Counted from the first letter of the stretch, positions 9,979-19,055 are shown. The stretch: 64,000 nt of DNA from Muribaculaceae bacterium (GCA_022509185.1 JAFLTS010000008.1:1-64000); one strand, 5' to 3'. The notes: generated from the sequence alone by a model not told the origin. Numbers and translations are program-made.

Positions 9979-10593
9979 TTATGTGGTGGTTTCTTTCTTT
10001 AATTGTGTTTCCTCACCTTTTATTCCATAAAGAATCAAGTGAATCACATATTTTTTCAATTGTTCCTGGGTCACTCCCTCTTTCGAAAGATTGTCTCTGA
10101 CATAAGGCACGTCAAGGCCATGAAGAGTGTGAGTGATCACAAGAGCGGTGCTATCTATATCAGTCATATGGAACTCACCCTGTTGCTGACCTTCTTTCAG
10201 AATTACTTTCAAAAGCATTGATTCTTTATCGGTGATCAATCTTCGGGCGCGGTCTACTTTCCTTACGTCTCTGAAAAACCCTGCTTTAAGAGATCCATTG
10301 CGCGACACTATTTCACTCATTGTATCGAATCTACAATCTATATATCTCACGAGTTTTTCCTGAGCCGGCAAATCGAGGGTAAGTATTTTTTTTAACCTTC
10401 CAAGCAATTCATCGGTTTCGCTTGCTATTACTGCATTGAAAATTTCCCGCTTGCTTTTGAAATAAGTGTAGATGGTGCGTCTGCCCTTTTCCGAAGCTGA
10501 AGCTATGTCGTTCATGGTAGTGTTTTCAACTCCCTTTCTTGCAAATAATTGCCTTGCGACCTCAATAAACCTCTCACGGGTTTTCGACACCAT
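9979..10593 (-). CDS. TetR/AcrR family transcriptional regulator
   Basis: 204 aa. The N-terminal helix-turn-helix matches TetR closely: residues about 8-55 include ARQLFARKGVENTTMNDIA followed by KGRRTIYTYFKSKREIFNAV. The C-terminal ligand domain is divergent. As the first gene of the operon that includes the ketoacyl synthase and fabG, it is likely an autorepressor responding to an acyl or lipid signal; this is inferred from position. A TAATTTTG box on the minus strand at 10683-10676 could be its -7 element. Confidence 0.93.
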   Translation of the reverse strand: MVSKTRERFIEVARQLFARKGVENTTMNDIASASEKGRRTIYTYFKSKREIFNAVIASETDELLGRLKKILTLDLPAQEKLVRYIDCRFDTMSEIVSRNGSLKAGFFRDVRKVDRARRLITDKESMLLKVILKEGQQQGEFHMTDIDSTALVITHTLHGLDVPYVRDNLSKEGVTQEQLKKYVIHLILYGIKGEETQLKKETTT

Positions 10594-10742
10594 ATTTCAA
10601 GCGTTGGCTTATCCTCGTTAATATTTGTGATTTAAGCCTTTCAAGACTTTAATGCACACTTCCTTTTATAGTGAGCAAAATTAACAAATAATTTTCATTT
10701 TAAGCTTTTTCGGCCCTAAAATATTGCTATACCAATTTAAAA

Positions 10743-10774
10743 TTTGGAATTTCAATTTTTTTGTATTAATTTTG
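10743..10774 (+). promoter_or_regulatory. Promoter of initiator tRNA
   Basis: TTTG (10743-10746), a 20-bp spacer and TAATTTTG (10767-10774) match the Bacteroidetes consensus exactly. The box ends 15 nt before mature tRNA-fMet. Confidence 0.75.
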
Positions 10775-10788
10775 CACTCACATTACAT

Positions 10789-10860
<72 letters not shown>

Positions 10861-10863
10861 CTA

Positions 10864-10897
10864 AAAGCATATCATCAAAGATATGCTTTCTCTTTTT
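10864..10897 (+). terminator. Terminator-like hairpin after tRNA-fMet
   Basis: A perfect 10-bp inverted repeat, AAAGCATATC (10864-10873) and GATATGCTTT (10880-10889), with loop ATCAAA, is followed by CTCTTTTT. It starts 4 nt after the tRNA and ends exactly where the next coding region begins, so it may end the tRNA transcript and limit read-through into the pseudouridine synthase gene. Confidence 0.75.
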
Positions 10898-11557
10898 ATG
10901 GAGGTGTTATACGAAGACAATCATCTGATTATAGTCAATAAAAAACCCGGTGAGATTGTTCAAGGAGACAAAACCGGAGACATTCCCCTCTCGGAAGAGG
11001 TGAAAAAATATCTCAAGGAAAAATATAATAAACCCGGTAATGTTTTTTGCGGAGTGGTGCACCGTATCGACCGTCCGGTAGGTGGAGTGGTGATCTTTGC
11101 AAAAACCTCAAAGGCTTTGGAACGACTTAACGCTATGTTGAGAAAAGGGGAGATAAATAAGACTTACTGGGCAATTGTGGAAGGCCATCCGCAAAAAAAG
11201 GAAGACACACTTCAAAACTTTTTAAAGAATGACGGGAGAATAAACAAAACTTTTATCACCACAAAAGAGGATCCGGAGGGTAAACCTTCCTGTCTTAAAT
11301 ATGACATCATAGCCAAGGGAGAAAGATATTCAGTGCTTGAAATAAAGCTTCTTACAGGTCGAAAACATCAGATAAGAGCACAATTGGCAAACTTAGGTCA
11401 TCCTATTAAAGGAGATTTGAAATATGGCGCCAAACGAAGTAATCCCGACGGAAGCATTTCTTTATTGGCCCGTAATATTTCTTTTTTACATCCTGTATCT
11501 AAACAGGAAATTAACGTGGAAGCTCCTTTGCCAGAATCTTTCAGAAAGTTTTTTTAA
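10898..11557 (+). CDS. RluA-family pseudouridine synthase
   Basis: 219 aa from ATG 10898. The catalytic motif VHRIDRPVGG holds Asp58, and GRKHQIRAQLA is the second family signature. There is no S4 domain, so it resembles the compact RluA/RluC-type enzymes that isomerise uridine in rRNA or tRNA. An in-frame ATG at 10883 exists, but it lies inside the preceding hairpin. The start at 10898 gives the usual beginning, MEVLYEDNHLIIVNK. No good ribosome site is visible; expression may depend on read-through from the tRNA promoter. The gene converges on the TolC-like gene with 8 bp between them. Confidence 0.9.
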   Translation: MEVLYEDNHLIIVNKKPGEIVQGDKTGDIPLSEEVKKYLKEKYNKPGNVFCGVVHRIDRPVGGVVIFAKTSKALERLNAMLRKGEINKTYWAIVEGHPQKKEDTLQNFLKNDGRINKTFITTKEDPEGKPSCLKYDIIAKGERYSVLEIKLLTGRKHQIRAQLANLGHPIKGDLKYGAKRSNPDGSISLLARNISFLHPVSKQEINVEAPLPESFRKFF

Positions 11558-11565
11558 AAAGCCAT

Positions 11566-12858
11566 TTAACGGCCTGTCGCAATCAGATAAGCGGCCTTTG
11601 CAGTGCAAAAGTTTCCATATGCAGAAACATAACGGTCTTCAGCCTCTTTTCTGCCGGTTTGAGCCTCAAGAAGGTCGGATAAGGTGCACATTCCCGCTTC
11701 ATAATACATCCGATTTAGATACAGATTCTCCCCGCTCTGTTCTATACCTAATTTTTCTATCTCCATTTTCCTATGAGCTGCTGTGAGATTATTCCATTTG
11801 TCTTGCATCTCTATCTGTAATTTCTGAGAATAATCTTCCAGGTCATTCTGTGCACTTTTAAGTTCAATGTCTCTTCTTTTTATTGCATATGCACCGCTCC
11901 ACCATCCGGTCAGAGGCACTGTTACAGCTAATTCTATAGCACCAAAATTGTGATTTTGCTTTAACAAATCATGATAATACCAGCCAGCTCCAAGGGCAAT
12001 GTCAGGTAGGTTAATCCCTATCTCCATTCTTTTTTCAAGTTTTTTGGCTTCAACATTTTTTTCCAAAAGACGGTAATCCGGAGTTAAAGAAAGTGCATTT
12101 TCCGATGGTATATAGATATCGGAAGGATAAGCCGGTACTTCCTCCGGAGTGTAAGATATTATTTCTATATTTCCTGATGTCCCTAATCCTACATATTGAC
12201 TTAACAACATCTTCACCAATATTATTCCATTCTGAAGATCTACTTGATCGGCCATGTAGTTGTTACGTTTCAATTGCACTTTCAATAAATCGTTTCTGGT
12301 GACCAATCCGGCGTCAACAGCAGTTTTTACCTGCATTTCGAGAGTATCAAGAAATGTGACTGCAGCCTCTAAGACCGACATGGAAGATTTAAGAGTATTA
12401 AGTTTCCAAAACAGTGTTTCTGTGGTGAGTCGAAGTTCATTGGTAGTTTGTTCATGACGTATTCGTGCCACTTCTTCACCAACAGAAGCCAGTTTGTTGG
12501 CATTGATAATCAAACCTCCTGTGAAAATTGGTTGCAGTGCTTGAACTCCGGCCACTTTCCCTCTTTTTATCAGACCAAGTTCTACAATATCAAGCAAGTT
12601 ATACTGAAGAATATCATGATTTGCCCAAAACGCCATACCCATCGCAGCCACCTCCGGGAAATATTTGGTAAATGCTTCCTTACGAAGACCAATTGCCGTT
12701 TCTATATCATTCCGGGCGTTTTTTCCCTGAAGATTATTTTCAAGTGCCATAGCCACACATTGGTCCAAGGTCAGAAGAGTATCAGCTTCATTCTGGGCGA
12801 TGCATGGCGAAATGATTGCAAGCATTAAAAATATGAAAGAATATATCTTGATTTTCAT
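11566..12858 (-). CDS. TolC-family outer membrane efflux protein
   Basis: 430 aa with a Sec signal peptide ending near ISPCIAQ (about residue 22). It shows the duplicated, helix-rich OEP pattern: TLDQCVAMALENNLQGKNA at the start and an equivalent repeat, YYEAGMCTLSDLLEAQTGR, near the C-terminus. It should form the trimeric outer membrane channel of the efflux system encoded by the two genes upstream in the same operon (adaptor, then pump). The gap to the pump gene is 47 bp. Substrates are unknown. Confidence 0.93.
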   Translation of the reverse strand: MKIKIYSFIFLMLAIISPCIAQNEADTLLTLDQCVAMALENNLQGKNARNDIETAIGLRKEAFTKYFPEVAAMGMAFWANHDILQYNLLDIVELGLIKRGKVAGVQALQPIFTGGLIINANKLASVGEEVARIRHEQTTNELRLTTETLFWKLNTLKSSMSVLEAAVTFLDTLEMQVKTAVDAGLVTRNDLLKVQLKRNNYMADQVDLQNGIILVKMLLSQYVGLGTSGNIEIISYTPEEVPAYPSDIYIPSENALSLTPDYRLLEKNVEAKKLEKRMEIGINLPDIALGAGWYYHDLLKQNHNFGAIELAVTVPLTGWWSGAYAIKRRDIELKSAQNDLEDYSQKLQIEMQDKWNNLTAAHRKMEIEKLGIEQSGENLYLNRMYYEAGMCTLSDLLEAQTGRKEAEDRYVSAYGNFCTAKAAYLIATGR

Positions 12859-12905
12859 TTTTATTTTAAGTTACCTCCTGACCTTTTAATTTTGACCTCT
12901 ATGGT

Positions 12906-15900
12906 TTAGATTAGATGAGTTTCCAATGGTTGCTTTAAAGGTTGATCTGCCTGTTTGCCTCTATTTTTTATGAGGCAATAAGCCACAGGAATCACCGTAA
13001 GGATGTATATCATTGTGATAGGAGTACCCCAAAATATCACCACTCCCATTGGCTTCCATAAAGCGCTATCGCCAACCACCATAGGCAACACTCCCATAGT
13101 TGCTGCCGCCGAAGTAAGAAAGATGGGGCGCATCCTTCGTTTGGAAGCATGGAATATGGAATCCCAGGCAGTTTCTCCCTGGTTTCTTAATTCTTCGGCA
13201 TAATCCAAAAGAACAATGGCATTCCTAACAAGGATTCCCATTAAAGAAATCAAACCGAGCACACAGGTTAAAGAAATGTCTACATTCTGAATACGTAAAC
13301 CGATAGCGGCACCGGGAATGACTAACAACAAACAGAAAAGCAGAAGAATTGAGGTGGCCACATCGGAATAATGTAACAACAGAATAAAGAAAATAATCAC
13401 CACAGCGATCACGAGCCCCAGTACAATCTGAGGTAAAGTTGTCATTGTGTTTTCCCAGTCTCCTCCTTTTTCCAAAGTTATGCCATCAGGTAGCCCAATC
13501 TTGGAAATACTGTCTGCCAGAGCTTCTGTCCTATCTATTACATTAATATTTCTTTGCACATCCGCAATTAAAGATACTGCCGGTATTCCTCCATAATGCA
13601 TTATTTCTCCCGGATATAATTTAGGCTCAAGTTTGGCTATTTGTCTTAAAGGAACAGTCCCCACAACATTGGCCGGTATTGGCTCAGAAAGTATTTCCTG
13701 AGGATCCGATTTAATCGAACCTGAGGTTTTCAATACTACCGGGATTCCATAATTCCCTTTCCACATTGTAGCCACAGGTATTCCGGAACTATACCTCATG
13801 GCAAGATTCGACTCAAGTAAAAAGCTGTTTACTCCTAGACTTTCAGCTTTTGTTGGATCCGGTGATACTTCCCCAACCATTAAAGGATTTCCTAATGATG
13901 AATGGACATTTCTTAAGCCCGGTATCTTTCGTGCAATTTGCATCACGGAATCACAATATTCTTGCAATAAGGCACGGTTTTCTCCCTTGAAACGAAATTC
14001 AATCTGGTTATTTGCAATAGAATAACTTAATTGCTTGAACCGGATTATTGCATCGGGAAACCAGCTTTCATATTTATCCGTATATCTGTTGAGCACATCA
14101 ATAGTGGCCTTATTATTTTTAGTATTCACTATAAACTGGGCATAATTGGGACCCCCAATCTGTGGTGCGTATGTTGTCTGGAAACGTGGTGATGAACACC
14201 CATGAAAGGATGCAATCGATACCACATCCTTATCCCGGGACATAATTCTCTCTAAAGAATCAGCAACCTGCGAAGTACGTTCCACAGGAGTGCCCGCAGG
14301 CATAAAAATTTCTACCGCAAATTGATTCCGTTCCGCTATAGGCATGAGTTGCATTGGTGTAGCGGCAAACATCCAGCCAAATAAGACAATGCTCACCACT
14401 GCAATGATAATAGTGACGACCGGATATTTGAAACATAATCTAATAAGGCGGTCATAGCCTTTCTGCATCACTGAAAATATCGTAAATTTCTTTTTGCCCG
14501 ATTTCAGTGCTTCTTCCTGTAATTTATAAATTGGTTTTTTTATAAGTTTATATTGGAGATAAGGCACTAACAGTTCAGCAATAATAAGAGAGACAAATAG
14601 AATTATAGTAAGGCCCCAAGGAAAATCGTTGAGAAAATCTCTAAACATCCCTTTCATGGTAAAAAGGAAAGGAAAGAAAGTGATAGATATCGCTAGTGTA
14701 GCCGAAAATATTGCCTTAAAAAATTCAGTTCCGGCACGAAGTGTGGCTGTGTAATGATCCACACCTTCAGAAATTAATTCCACATAATCGTCTATGATCA
14801 CAACAGAATTGTCTACGATCATACCAAGCGACAGAATAAGACATGCAAGGGTAACGGTATTAAGCTCTATTCCGAAACAATAGAATAGGGCAAGGGAAAT
14901 AAAAATAGAAATTGGAATTGTCATGGCAGCTATTAATGCCACCTTGAACGGAAGCAAAATCATTATTACCACCAGCACAGCTATAACAGCGATTAAAAGT
15001 TCTACCAGAAAATAATTAACAGAACTGTTTACAACTACAGGCTGATCCGTGATATTGAATAATGTGACAGATTCGGGAAGAGTTTCCTTGAATTTATCTA
15101 TTCTTTTTTGAACCTCCCTACCCATCTCCACCACATTATATCCATCTTTCATGCCAACGCTCAGAAGTATACACTTTTCAAAATTATTTGTAATATAACT
15201 TGAAGCTTCCGGATATTCTGTCTTTATGTCGGCAATATCTTTAAGACGTAATAAGCCTCCTTCGGGAGTTGACATTATTACAATATTTGCAATTTCATTA
15301 ACTGTTTTTATTGGGCTATCCACATAAAGAGGCAAGGTGTATCCAGATTGTTTCATCTCTCCCCCGGTGGTCTTGAAACCTTGCGCGAACAATGTGGCTC
15401 CTAATGTTTCTTCTCGTATAGCATAATGTTTCAGTTTCTGAGGATCTATATAAATGGCTATCTGTTCATTCTGTTTGCCAAATACTGTCATGGATCCCAC
15501 ACTTTCCACATCCCGTATGGCATCTTTCAGGCCATCCATATATTCTCCCAGTTCACGATATGTTTTATCATCGCTCTGCATGGTGATAAGCAGGGATGAA
15601 GTTGCTCCGAAATTACTTATAGTTTCCACTCCCAATACTCCTGCGGGAAGGTTTATCCTCTCGTTTTCTATACCTATCTTGAATTCATTCCAGAAGCTGC
15701 CGGTGTGATCCACGTCATCGTCAAGTTCCACAAATATTATCACAGTACCAGAAGTAATGCGTGAATAGGTTTTCTTTTTATTTACTTCCTTATAGGAGAA
15801 AATATAATCTTCCAATGGTTTTAAAACCTCATTTTCCATCTGTTCCACGGATGCACCGGGGTAAACGGCAGCTACTACTCCTTCCCTTACCGTGAATGAG

Positions 15901-16115
15901 GGGAATTCCTGTTTCTGAATCACATCAAGAGCGTATATACCGAAAGCCATCACCAAAGCAAGAATCAATATAATTTCTTTGCTATATCTCATACCCATCA
16001 AAACAATGGGATTGGGTTTTGGTACAGGAGCAGAGGCAGACATAGGAGAAACAGAAGGGGTCACATTCTTCGGATCCTGAATAGAAGACTGCTGATTTTG
16101 ATAATTGTCAGACAT
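12906..16115 (-). CDS. RND-family efflux transporter permease (AcrB/MexB-like)
   Basis: 1069 aa, typical of RND pumps, with 12 predicted membrane helices in the 1+5/1+5 arrangement and two large periplasmic loops. The relay-helix region reads LGMIVDNSVVIIDDYVE, and the TM10-11 region has LMGILVRNAIVLLDYAEE. An unusual Ser/Pro-rich cytoplasmic N-tail of about 40 residues precedes the first helix; MGMRY near residue 41 is a possible alternative start. It pumps substrates by proton antiport with the adaptor (12 bp upstream) and the TolC-like channel downstream. The closest group appears to be the multidrug HAE type rather than metal-specific CzcA; this is uncertain. Confidence 0.95.
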   Translation of the reverse strand: MSDNYQNQQSSIQDPKNVTPSVSPMSASAPVPKPNPIVLMGMRYSKEIILILALVMAFGIYALDVIQKQEFPSFTVREGVVAAVYPGASVEQMENEVLKPLEDYIFSYKEVNKKKTYSRITSGTVIIFVELDDDVDHTGSFWNEFKIGIENERINLPAGVLGVETISNFGATSSLLITMQSDDKTYRELGEYMDGLKDAIRDVESVGSMTVFGKQNEQIAIYIDPQKLKHYAIREETLGATLFAQGFKTTGGEMKQSGYTLPLYVDSPIKTVNEIANIVIMSTPEGGLLRLKDIADIKTEYPEASSYITNNFEKCILLSVGMKDGYNVVEMGREVQKRIDKFKETLPESVTLFNITDQPVVVNSSVNYFLVELLIAVIAVLVVIMILLPFKVALIAAMTIPISIFISLALFYCFGIELNTVTLACLILSLGMIVDNSVVIIDDYVELISEGVDHYTATLRAGTEFFKAIFSATLAISITFFPFLFTMKGMFRDFLNDFPWGLTIILFVSLIIAELLVPYLQYKLIKKPIYKLQEEALKSGKKKFTIFSVMQKGYDRLIRLCFKYPVVTIIIAVVSIVLFGWMFAATPMQLMPIAERNQFAVEIFMPAGTPVERTSQVADSLERIMSRDKDVVSIASFHGCSSPRFQTTYAPQIGGPNYAQFIVNTKNNKATIDVLNRYTDKYESWFPDAIIRFKQLSYSIANNQIEFRFKGENRALLQEYCDSVMQIARKIPGLRNVHSSLGNPLMVGEVSPDPTKAESLGVNSFLLESNLAMRYSSGIPVATMWKGNYGIPVVLKTSGSIKSDPQEILSEPIPANVVGTVPLRQIAKLEPKLYPGEIMHYGGIPAVSLIADVQRNINVIDRTEALADSISKIGLPDGITLEKGGDWENTMTTLPQIVLGLVIAVVIIFFILLLHYSDVATSILLLFCLLLVIPGAAIGLRIQNVDISLTCVLGLISLMGILVRNAIVLLDYAEELRNQGETAWDSIFHASKRRMRPIFLTSAAATMGVLPMVVGDSALWKPMGVVIFWGTPITMIYILTVIPVAYCLIKNRGKQADQPLKQPLETHLI

Positions 16116-16127
16116 GCCACTTATTTA

Positions 16128-17192
16128 TTATTTTAGTGCATTTACGAGAGGAGTAACCCTTGATCCGTTGCCAACCTTTTGCATTCCTTCAATTATAACC
16201 GTGTCACCCGCATTTAGACCGGATGTTACCATAATGCCATTCGTCACTAATTCATCAACTTCTACAAATCTTTGATTTGCAATACTATCTTTCACAACCC
16301 ATACAAACCATCGATTGTCATGATTCAAGAGAACTGTTCCTGAAGGCAGAATCACATTTTTCTTGTTATTCAAACTATCAGAATTTTCAAAAGTCACAGT
16401 TCCTATCATACCGGGTAATATTTTTTCCTTGGGGCCGGGAAGAGAAACCTTAACAGTATAGGAACGGGTAAGTGGGTCTGCCATCACTGATTTTTGAATC
16501 ACTTTTCCTTCTATGGAGGCACCATCAGAATTATTAAAAGACACCCATGCTTTCTCTCCTACATTAAATTCAGAAATTTCATTTTCTCCTAATGAAATAT
16601 TGATTGCAAGATCATTGACCGACACTATCTCATAGATTGGTTCTGCAGGCATAACGTTTTGACCTATGTCGGCATATTTTCTTGTAACGGTACCGGAAGA
16701 AGGAGATTTTAATACAGCATCATCTAATGTTCTTTGTGCCATTTGGGCCATGTTTTCAGCTTGTTTAAGCTTTTGTTGGATTTCTACCCATTTCACATCG
16801 GGTAGAGCATTTGCATCATGAAGCTTTTTCAATCGGTTGTATCCGTCTTGAGCCTCAGCCAATTGTGCCCGGGCAATATTATACGCATTTTCATATTCAC
16901 CCCCTTTTACCTTACCGAGGATTTGGCCTTTATTAACCTTATCTCCTTCCTTCACATACAACTCTGAAATTGTACCCGCTATAGGGAAACTTACAGTAGC
17001 AGAGTTTTCGGAAGATACTGTTCCGGTATATTCTCGGTTTTCACTTCCTCCACCCTGTCCGACAGTCATTACAGAAACTCTTACCGGAGGTGCAACTGTG
17101 GCTTTAGCCGAATCCTTCTTACTGCATGAATTGGCTCCTATAGATAAAAGGAATAGTCCTATATAAAAATACAATCTTTTTCTCTGCAACAT
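16128..17192 (-). CDS. RND efflux periplasmic adaptor subunit (lipoprotein)
   Basis: 354-aa membrane fusion protein. The signal sequence ends in a lipobox-like IGANSC, so Cys23 is probably lipidated, followed by SKKDS. A barrel-sandwich half near residues 57-100 (ISELYVKEGDKVNKGQILG) is followed by an alpha hairpin (about 103-160), the second lipoyl half (SPSSGTVTRKYADIGQNV) and a beta-barrel/membrane-proximal domain. It links the RND pump to the outer membrane channel. It is the first gene of the adaptor-pump-channel operon. Confidence 0.94.
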   Translation of the reverse strand: MLQRKRLYFYIGLFLLSIGANSCSKKDSAKATVAPPVRVSVMTVGQGGGSENREYTGTVSSENSATVSFPIAGTISELYVKEGDKVNKGQILGKVKGGEYENAYNIARAQLAEAQDGYNRLKKLHDANALPDVKWVEIQQKLKQAENMAQMAQRTLDDAVLKSPSSGTVTRKYADIGQNVMPAEPIYEIVSVNDLAINISLGENEISEFNVGEKAWVSFNNSDGASIEGKVIQKSVMADPLTRSYTVKVSLPGPKEKILPGMIGTVTFENSDSLNNKKNVILPSGTVLLNHDNRWFVWVVKDSIANQRFVEVDELVTNGIMVTSGLNAGDTVIIEGMQKVGNGSRVTPLVNALK

Positions 17193-17224
17193 GGAACTTC
17201 AGTTTGGTTAGACCCAAAGATTTG

Positions 17225-17232
17225 CAAATTTA
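17225..17232 (-). promoter_or_regulatory. -7 box of the efflux operon
   Basis: TAAATTTG on the minus strand lies 33 bp upstream of the adaptor start codon. No convincing TTTG lies 19-21 bp upstream, so activation by a regulator is possible. Confidence 0.5.
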
Positions 17233-17478
17233 TATCTTAATTTAGAAATACAGGTTTTTCAAACGGATTAATTTTTCCCTTGTATCTAAGTTAGATATTT
17301 GGATTTCCTAAAAGTTTTTGAAATTATTGGGAATTTAAACAAACTAAGATATAGAGACAATCATTTTAGAGTCCTGAATTTTATATTATAGGATAGCGTA
17401 GCATCCTGATAAAACATATAAGGAATTGACTAAAGGTAGATACCTTGATTCCCACTACATAATTTTTGATATCATTAG
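17233..17478. other. A+T-rich intergenic stretch
   Basis: Between the efflux promoter and the tRNA-Leu promoter. A short open frame on the minus strand (17381-17578) runs into the tRNA and is not credible. No conserved RNA, repeat or operator was recognised. Confidence 0.6.
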
Positions 17479-17508
17479 TTGTTTCATCAAATTTTTTTCT
17501 TAAATTTG
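17479..17508 (+). promoter_or_regulatory. Promoter of tRNA-Leu (CAA)
   Basis: TTG (17479-17481), 19 bp and TAAATTTG (17501-17508). The box ends 27 nt before the mature tRNA. Confidence 0.65.
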
Positions 17509-17534
17509 CACTTGCGTCACGATGAGTGCCGAAA

Positions 17535-17618
17535 GCCCTGATGGCGGAATTGGTAGACGCGTTGGTCTCAAACACCAATGGGGTTAAACCCGTGCCGGTT
17601 CGATCCCGGCTTAGGGCA
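17535..17618 (+). tRNA. tRNA-Leu (CAA)
   Basis: An 84-nt type II tRNA. The acceptor GCCCTGA pairs with TTAGGGC with one G-T wobble. The anticodon stem-loop TTGGT-CTCAAAC-ACCAA gives CAA (codon TTG). It has a long variable arm and a T arm CCGGT-TCGATC-CCGGC-like stem. The discriminator A is at 17618 and CCA is not encoded. Confidence 0.94.
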
Positions 17619-17625
17619 CAAGATT

Positions 17626-17674
17626 AGAGAGATAACTTACTAAAATTCAGTAATTTATCTCTCTTTCATTTTCT
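17626..17674 (+). terminator. Terminator of tRNA-Leu (CAA)
   Basis: A long hairpin: AGAGAGATAA (17626-17635) pairs with TTATCTCTCT (17655-17664), and TTACT (17637-17641) with AGTAA (17649-17653) inside it. It is followed by the T-rich stretch TTCATTTTCT. It lies 7 nt past the tRNA. Confidence 0.75.
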
Positions 17675-17875
17675 AAATGCTAAAATTTGGTTGCAGTTGG
17701 TTGCAAATTCTTGGTTTTGTCGCTCTAATTTTGTAAGATTAAATTGAACCATGCCCTTTTTCAACTAAATATATATACACAAAGAGTTTAACTAAGAAAA
17801 ATGAGAATAATAACGAAATGTATTTAAGTTTCGGTTTTGTTTGAATTTATTAGAATCTTAAGTTTTCTTTCCCTT

Positions 17876-18919
17876 TTAATCACCGGACGAAGCGAATTTA
17901 ATACATACCGGATGAGGAAGTTTTATTTTATTACCAGTGTCTGACAATAATCCGCTGTCTTCATTTATTTTGAATATTTGAATCTCATCGGAATCCCGGC
18001 AGGCACATAAGAGATATTTCCCATTAGGTGTTATAGCGAAATTACGTGGATGTATTCCTGTCAGCTGATAGCCTACGGAGTGAAGTTCACCGGTTGTTTG
18101 ATTTATACGGAAAATATTTATGCCGTCATTCACCAACCTGTTGCTGGCATAAAGGAATCTTCCGTCTGGTGAGATATGAATATCTGCAGAACCCCTCCCT
18201 TTTGCCGGATCGGCTTCCACAACTTGTTTTACTATAAAATTCTCGCCAAGCTTTTCAAGTACTGTGATTTTGCCTGAAAGTTCTCCTATTACATAAGCAT
18301 ACAGTCCTTTTTTATCAAAAACAATATGTCTGGGACCATTGTCTGCATCAAGTTCTATAGCTAATTGGTGAGTGCTATCTGTCACTAAAGGTTCAATTCT
18401 TTGTCCATCTTCTTCTACCTTAAACACCAAAAGACGATCGGCGCTGAAATCAGTGGCATATAGATTTTTTCCATCTACAGAAAACTCCGCACAATGCACA
18501 TGAGGAGCATTTTGTCTTATACTGTCAGGACCACCTGTTGTTCCTAAAAAAATTTGAGAAACCGGGGCAATTCTACCGTTAGATTCCACAGGGAAAACAC
18601 TCATAGACCCTCCATAATTGGCTGTGACAACTACCTTTCCGTTGGTAGAAATATAACATGGATCCGTTCCTTGAGTAGATTCTTGGTTGAGTATAGAAAA
18701 GGCTCCTGTTTCATTATTAAAAGAAAGTGCATATACAGATGCATTTTCATTATTGGTTTCACTTACTGAATAAATAAATTTATTATCAGAAGAAAAGGTA
18801 ACATACGAAGGATTAACGATTTGACAGCTGTCTAGCAATTGAAAAGTAGCGGTTTGCTCATTAAAAGTTAGAGAATAGAGTCCATGACTTCCAGTGTCGG
18901 TATAAGTACCCACTACCAT
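17876..18919 (-). CDS. lactonase family protein (beta-propeller, 6-phosphogluconolactonase/YbhE type), N-terminus frameshifted
   Basis: 347 aa from the first in-frame ATG. The sequence shows repeated seven-bladed propeller strands such as GPRHIVFDKKGLYAYVIGEL and the DIHISPDGRFLYASNR motif of the YbhE/Pgl lactonase family, plus NAPHVHCAEFSVDGKNLYATD. Family members hydrolyse sugar lactones or act as periplasmic enzymes of unknown substrate. The true start is probably upstream at 18996: AGGAGG precedes that ATG, and a lipoprotein signal ending in LIAC is encoded there, but it is one base out of frame with this ORF. Without it the enzyme would be cytoplasmic and leaderless in the protein sense. 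Confidence 0.85.
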   Translation of the reverse strand: MVVGTYTDTGSHGLYSLTFNEQTATFQLLDSCQIVNPSYVTFSSDNKFIYSVSETNNENASVYALSFNNETGAFSILNQESTQGTDPCYISTNGKVVVTANYGGSMSVFPVESNGRIAPVSQIFLGTTGGPDSIRQNAPHVHCAEFSVDGKNLYATDFSADRLLVFKVEEDGQRIEPLVTDSTHQLAIELDADNGPRHIVFDKKGLYAYVIGELSGKITVLEKLGENFIVKQVVEADPAKGRGSADIHISPDGRFLYASNRLVNDGINIFRINQTTGELHSVGYQLTGIHPRNFAITPNGKYLLCACRDSDEIQIFKINEDSGLLSDTGNKIKLPHPVCIKFASSGD

Positions 18920-19006
18920 TCTAAGTTCTTTTTCTTTCGCATTTCTGCCACAGGCTATTAAAAGTATAACAGAGAAAAAAGAATGATTTTTTTCATGATA
19001 ATCCTC
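18920..19006 (-). pseudogene. Out-of-frame lipoprotein signal peptide and ribosome binding site of the lactonase gene
   Basis: On the minus strand AGGAGG lies 5-6 nt before ATG at 18996-18994. From that ATG the frame reads MKKIILFSLLYF and stops. The lactonase frame, read upstream, gives VILLIACGRNAKEKELR joined directly to MVVGTYTD. Adding one base in the A7 tract (18993-18987), the T6 tract or the T4 tract would join the two into a normal lipoprotein signal with the lipobox LIAC. The lesion may be a real mutation, a slippage-switchable tract, or a sequencing error. Confidence 0.75.
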
Positions 19007-19047
19007 CTATCCGGGTTTGGGTTAGATATTAATAAATCATAGGTTTA

Positions 19048-19055
19048 CAAATTTA
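19048..19055 (-). promoter_or_regulatory. -7 box of the lactonase gene
   Basis: TAAATTTG on the minus strand lies about 50 nt upstream of the ATG at 18996. This gives the transcript room for the AGGAGG site and supports 18996 as the original start. Confidence 0.5.

Noticed and set aside
17381..17578. 65-aa open frame on the minus strand
   Set aside because: It runs through the tRNA-Leu(CAA) gene and its promoter.
17680..17720. GGTTGCA repeat just past tRNA-Leu(CAA), a possible integration site
   Set aside because: No duplicate of the tRNA 3' end and no integrase or mobile gene is present, so an attachment site is not supported.
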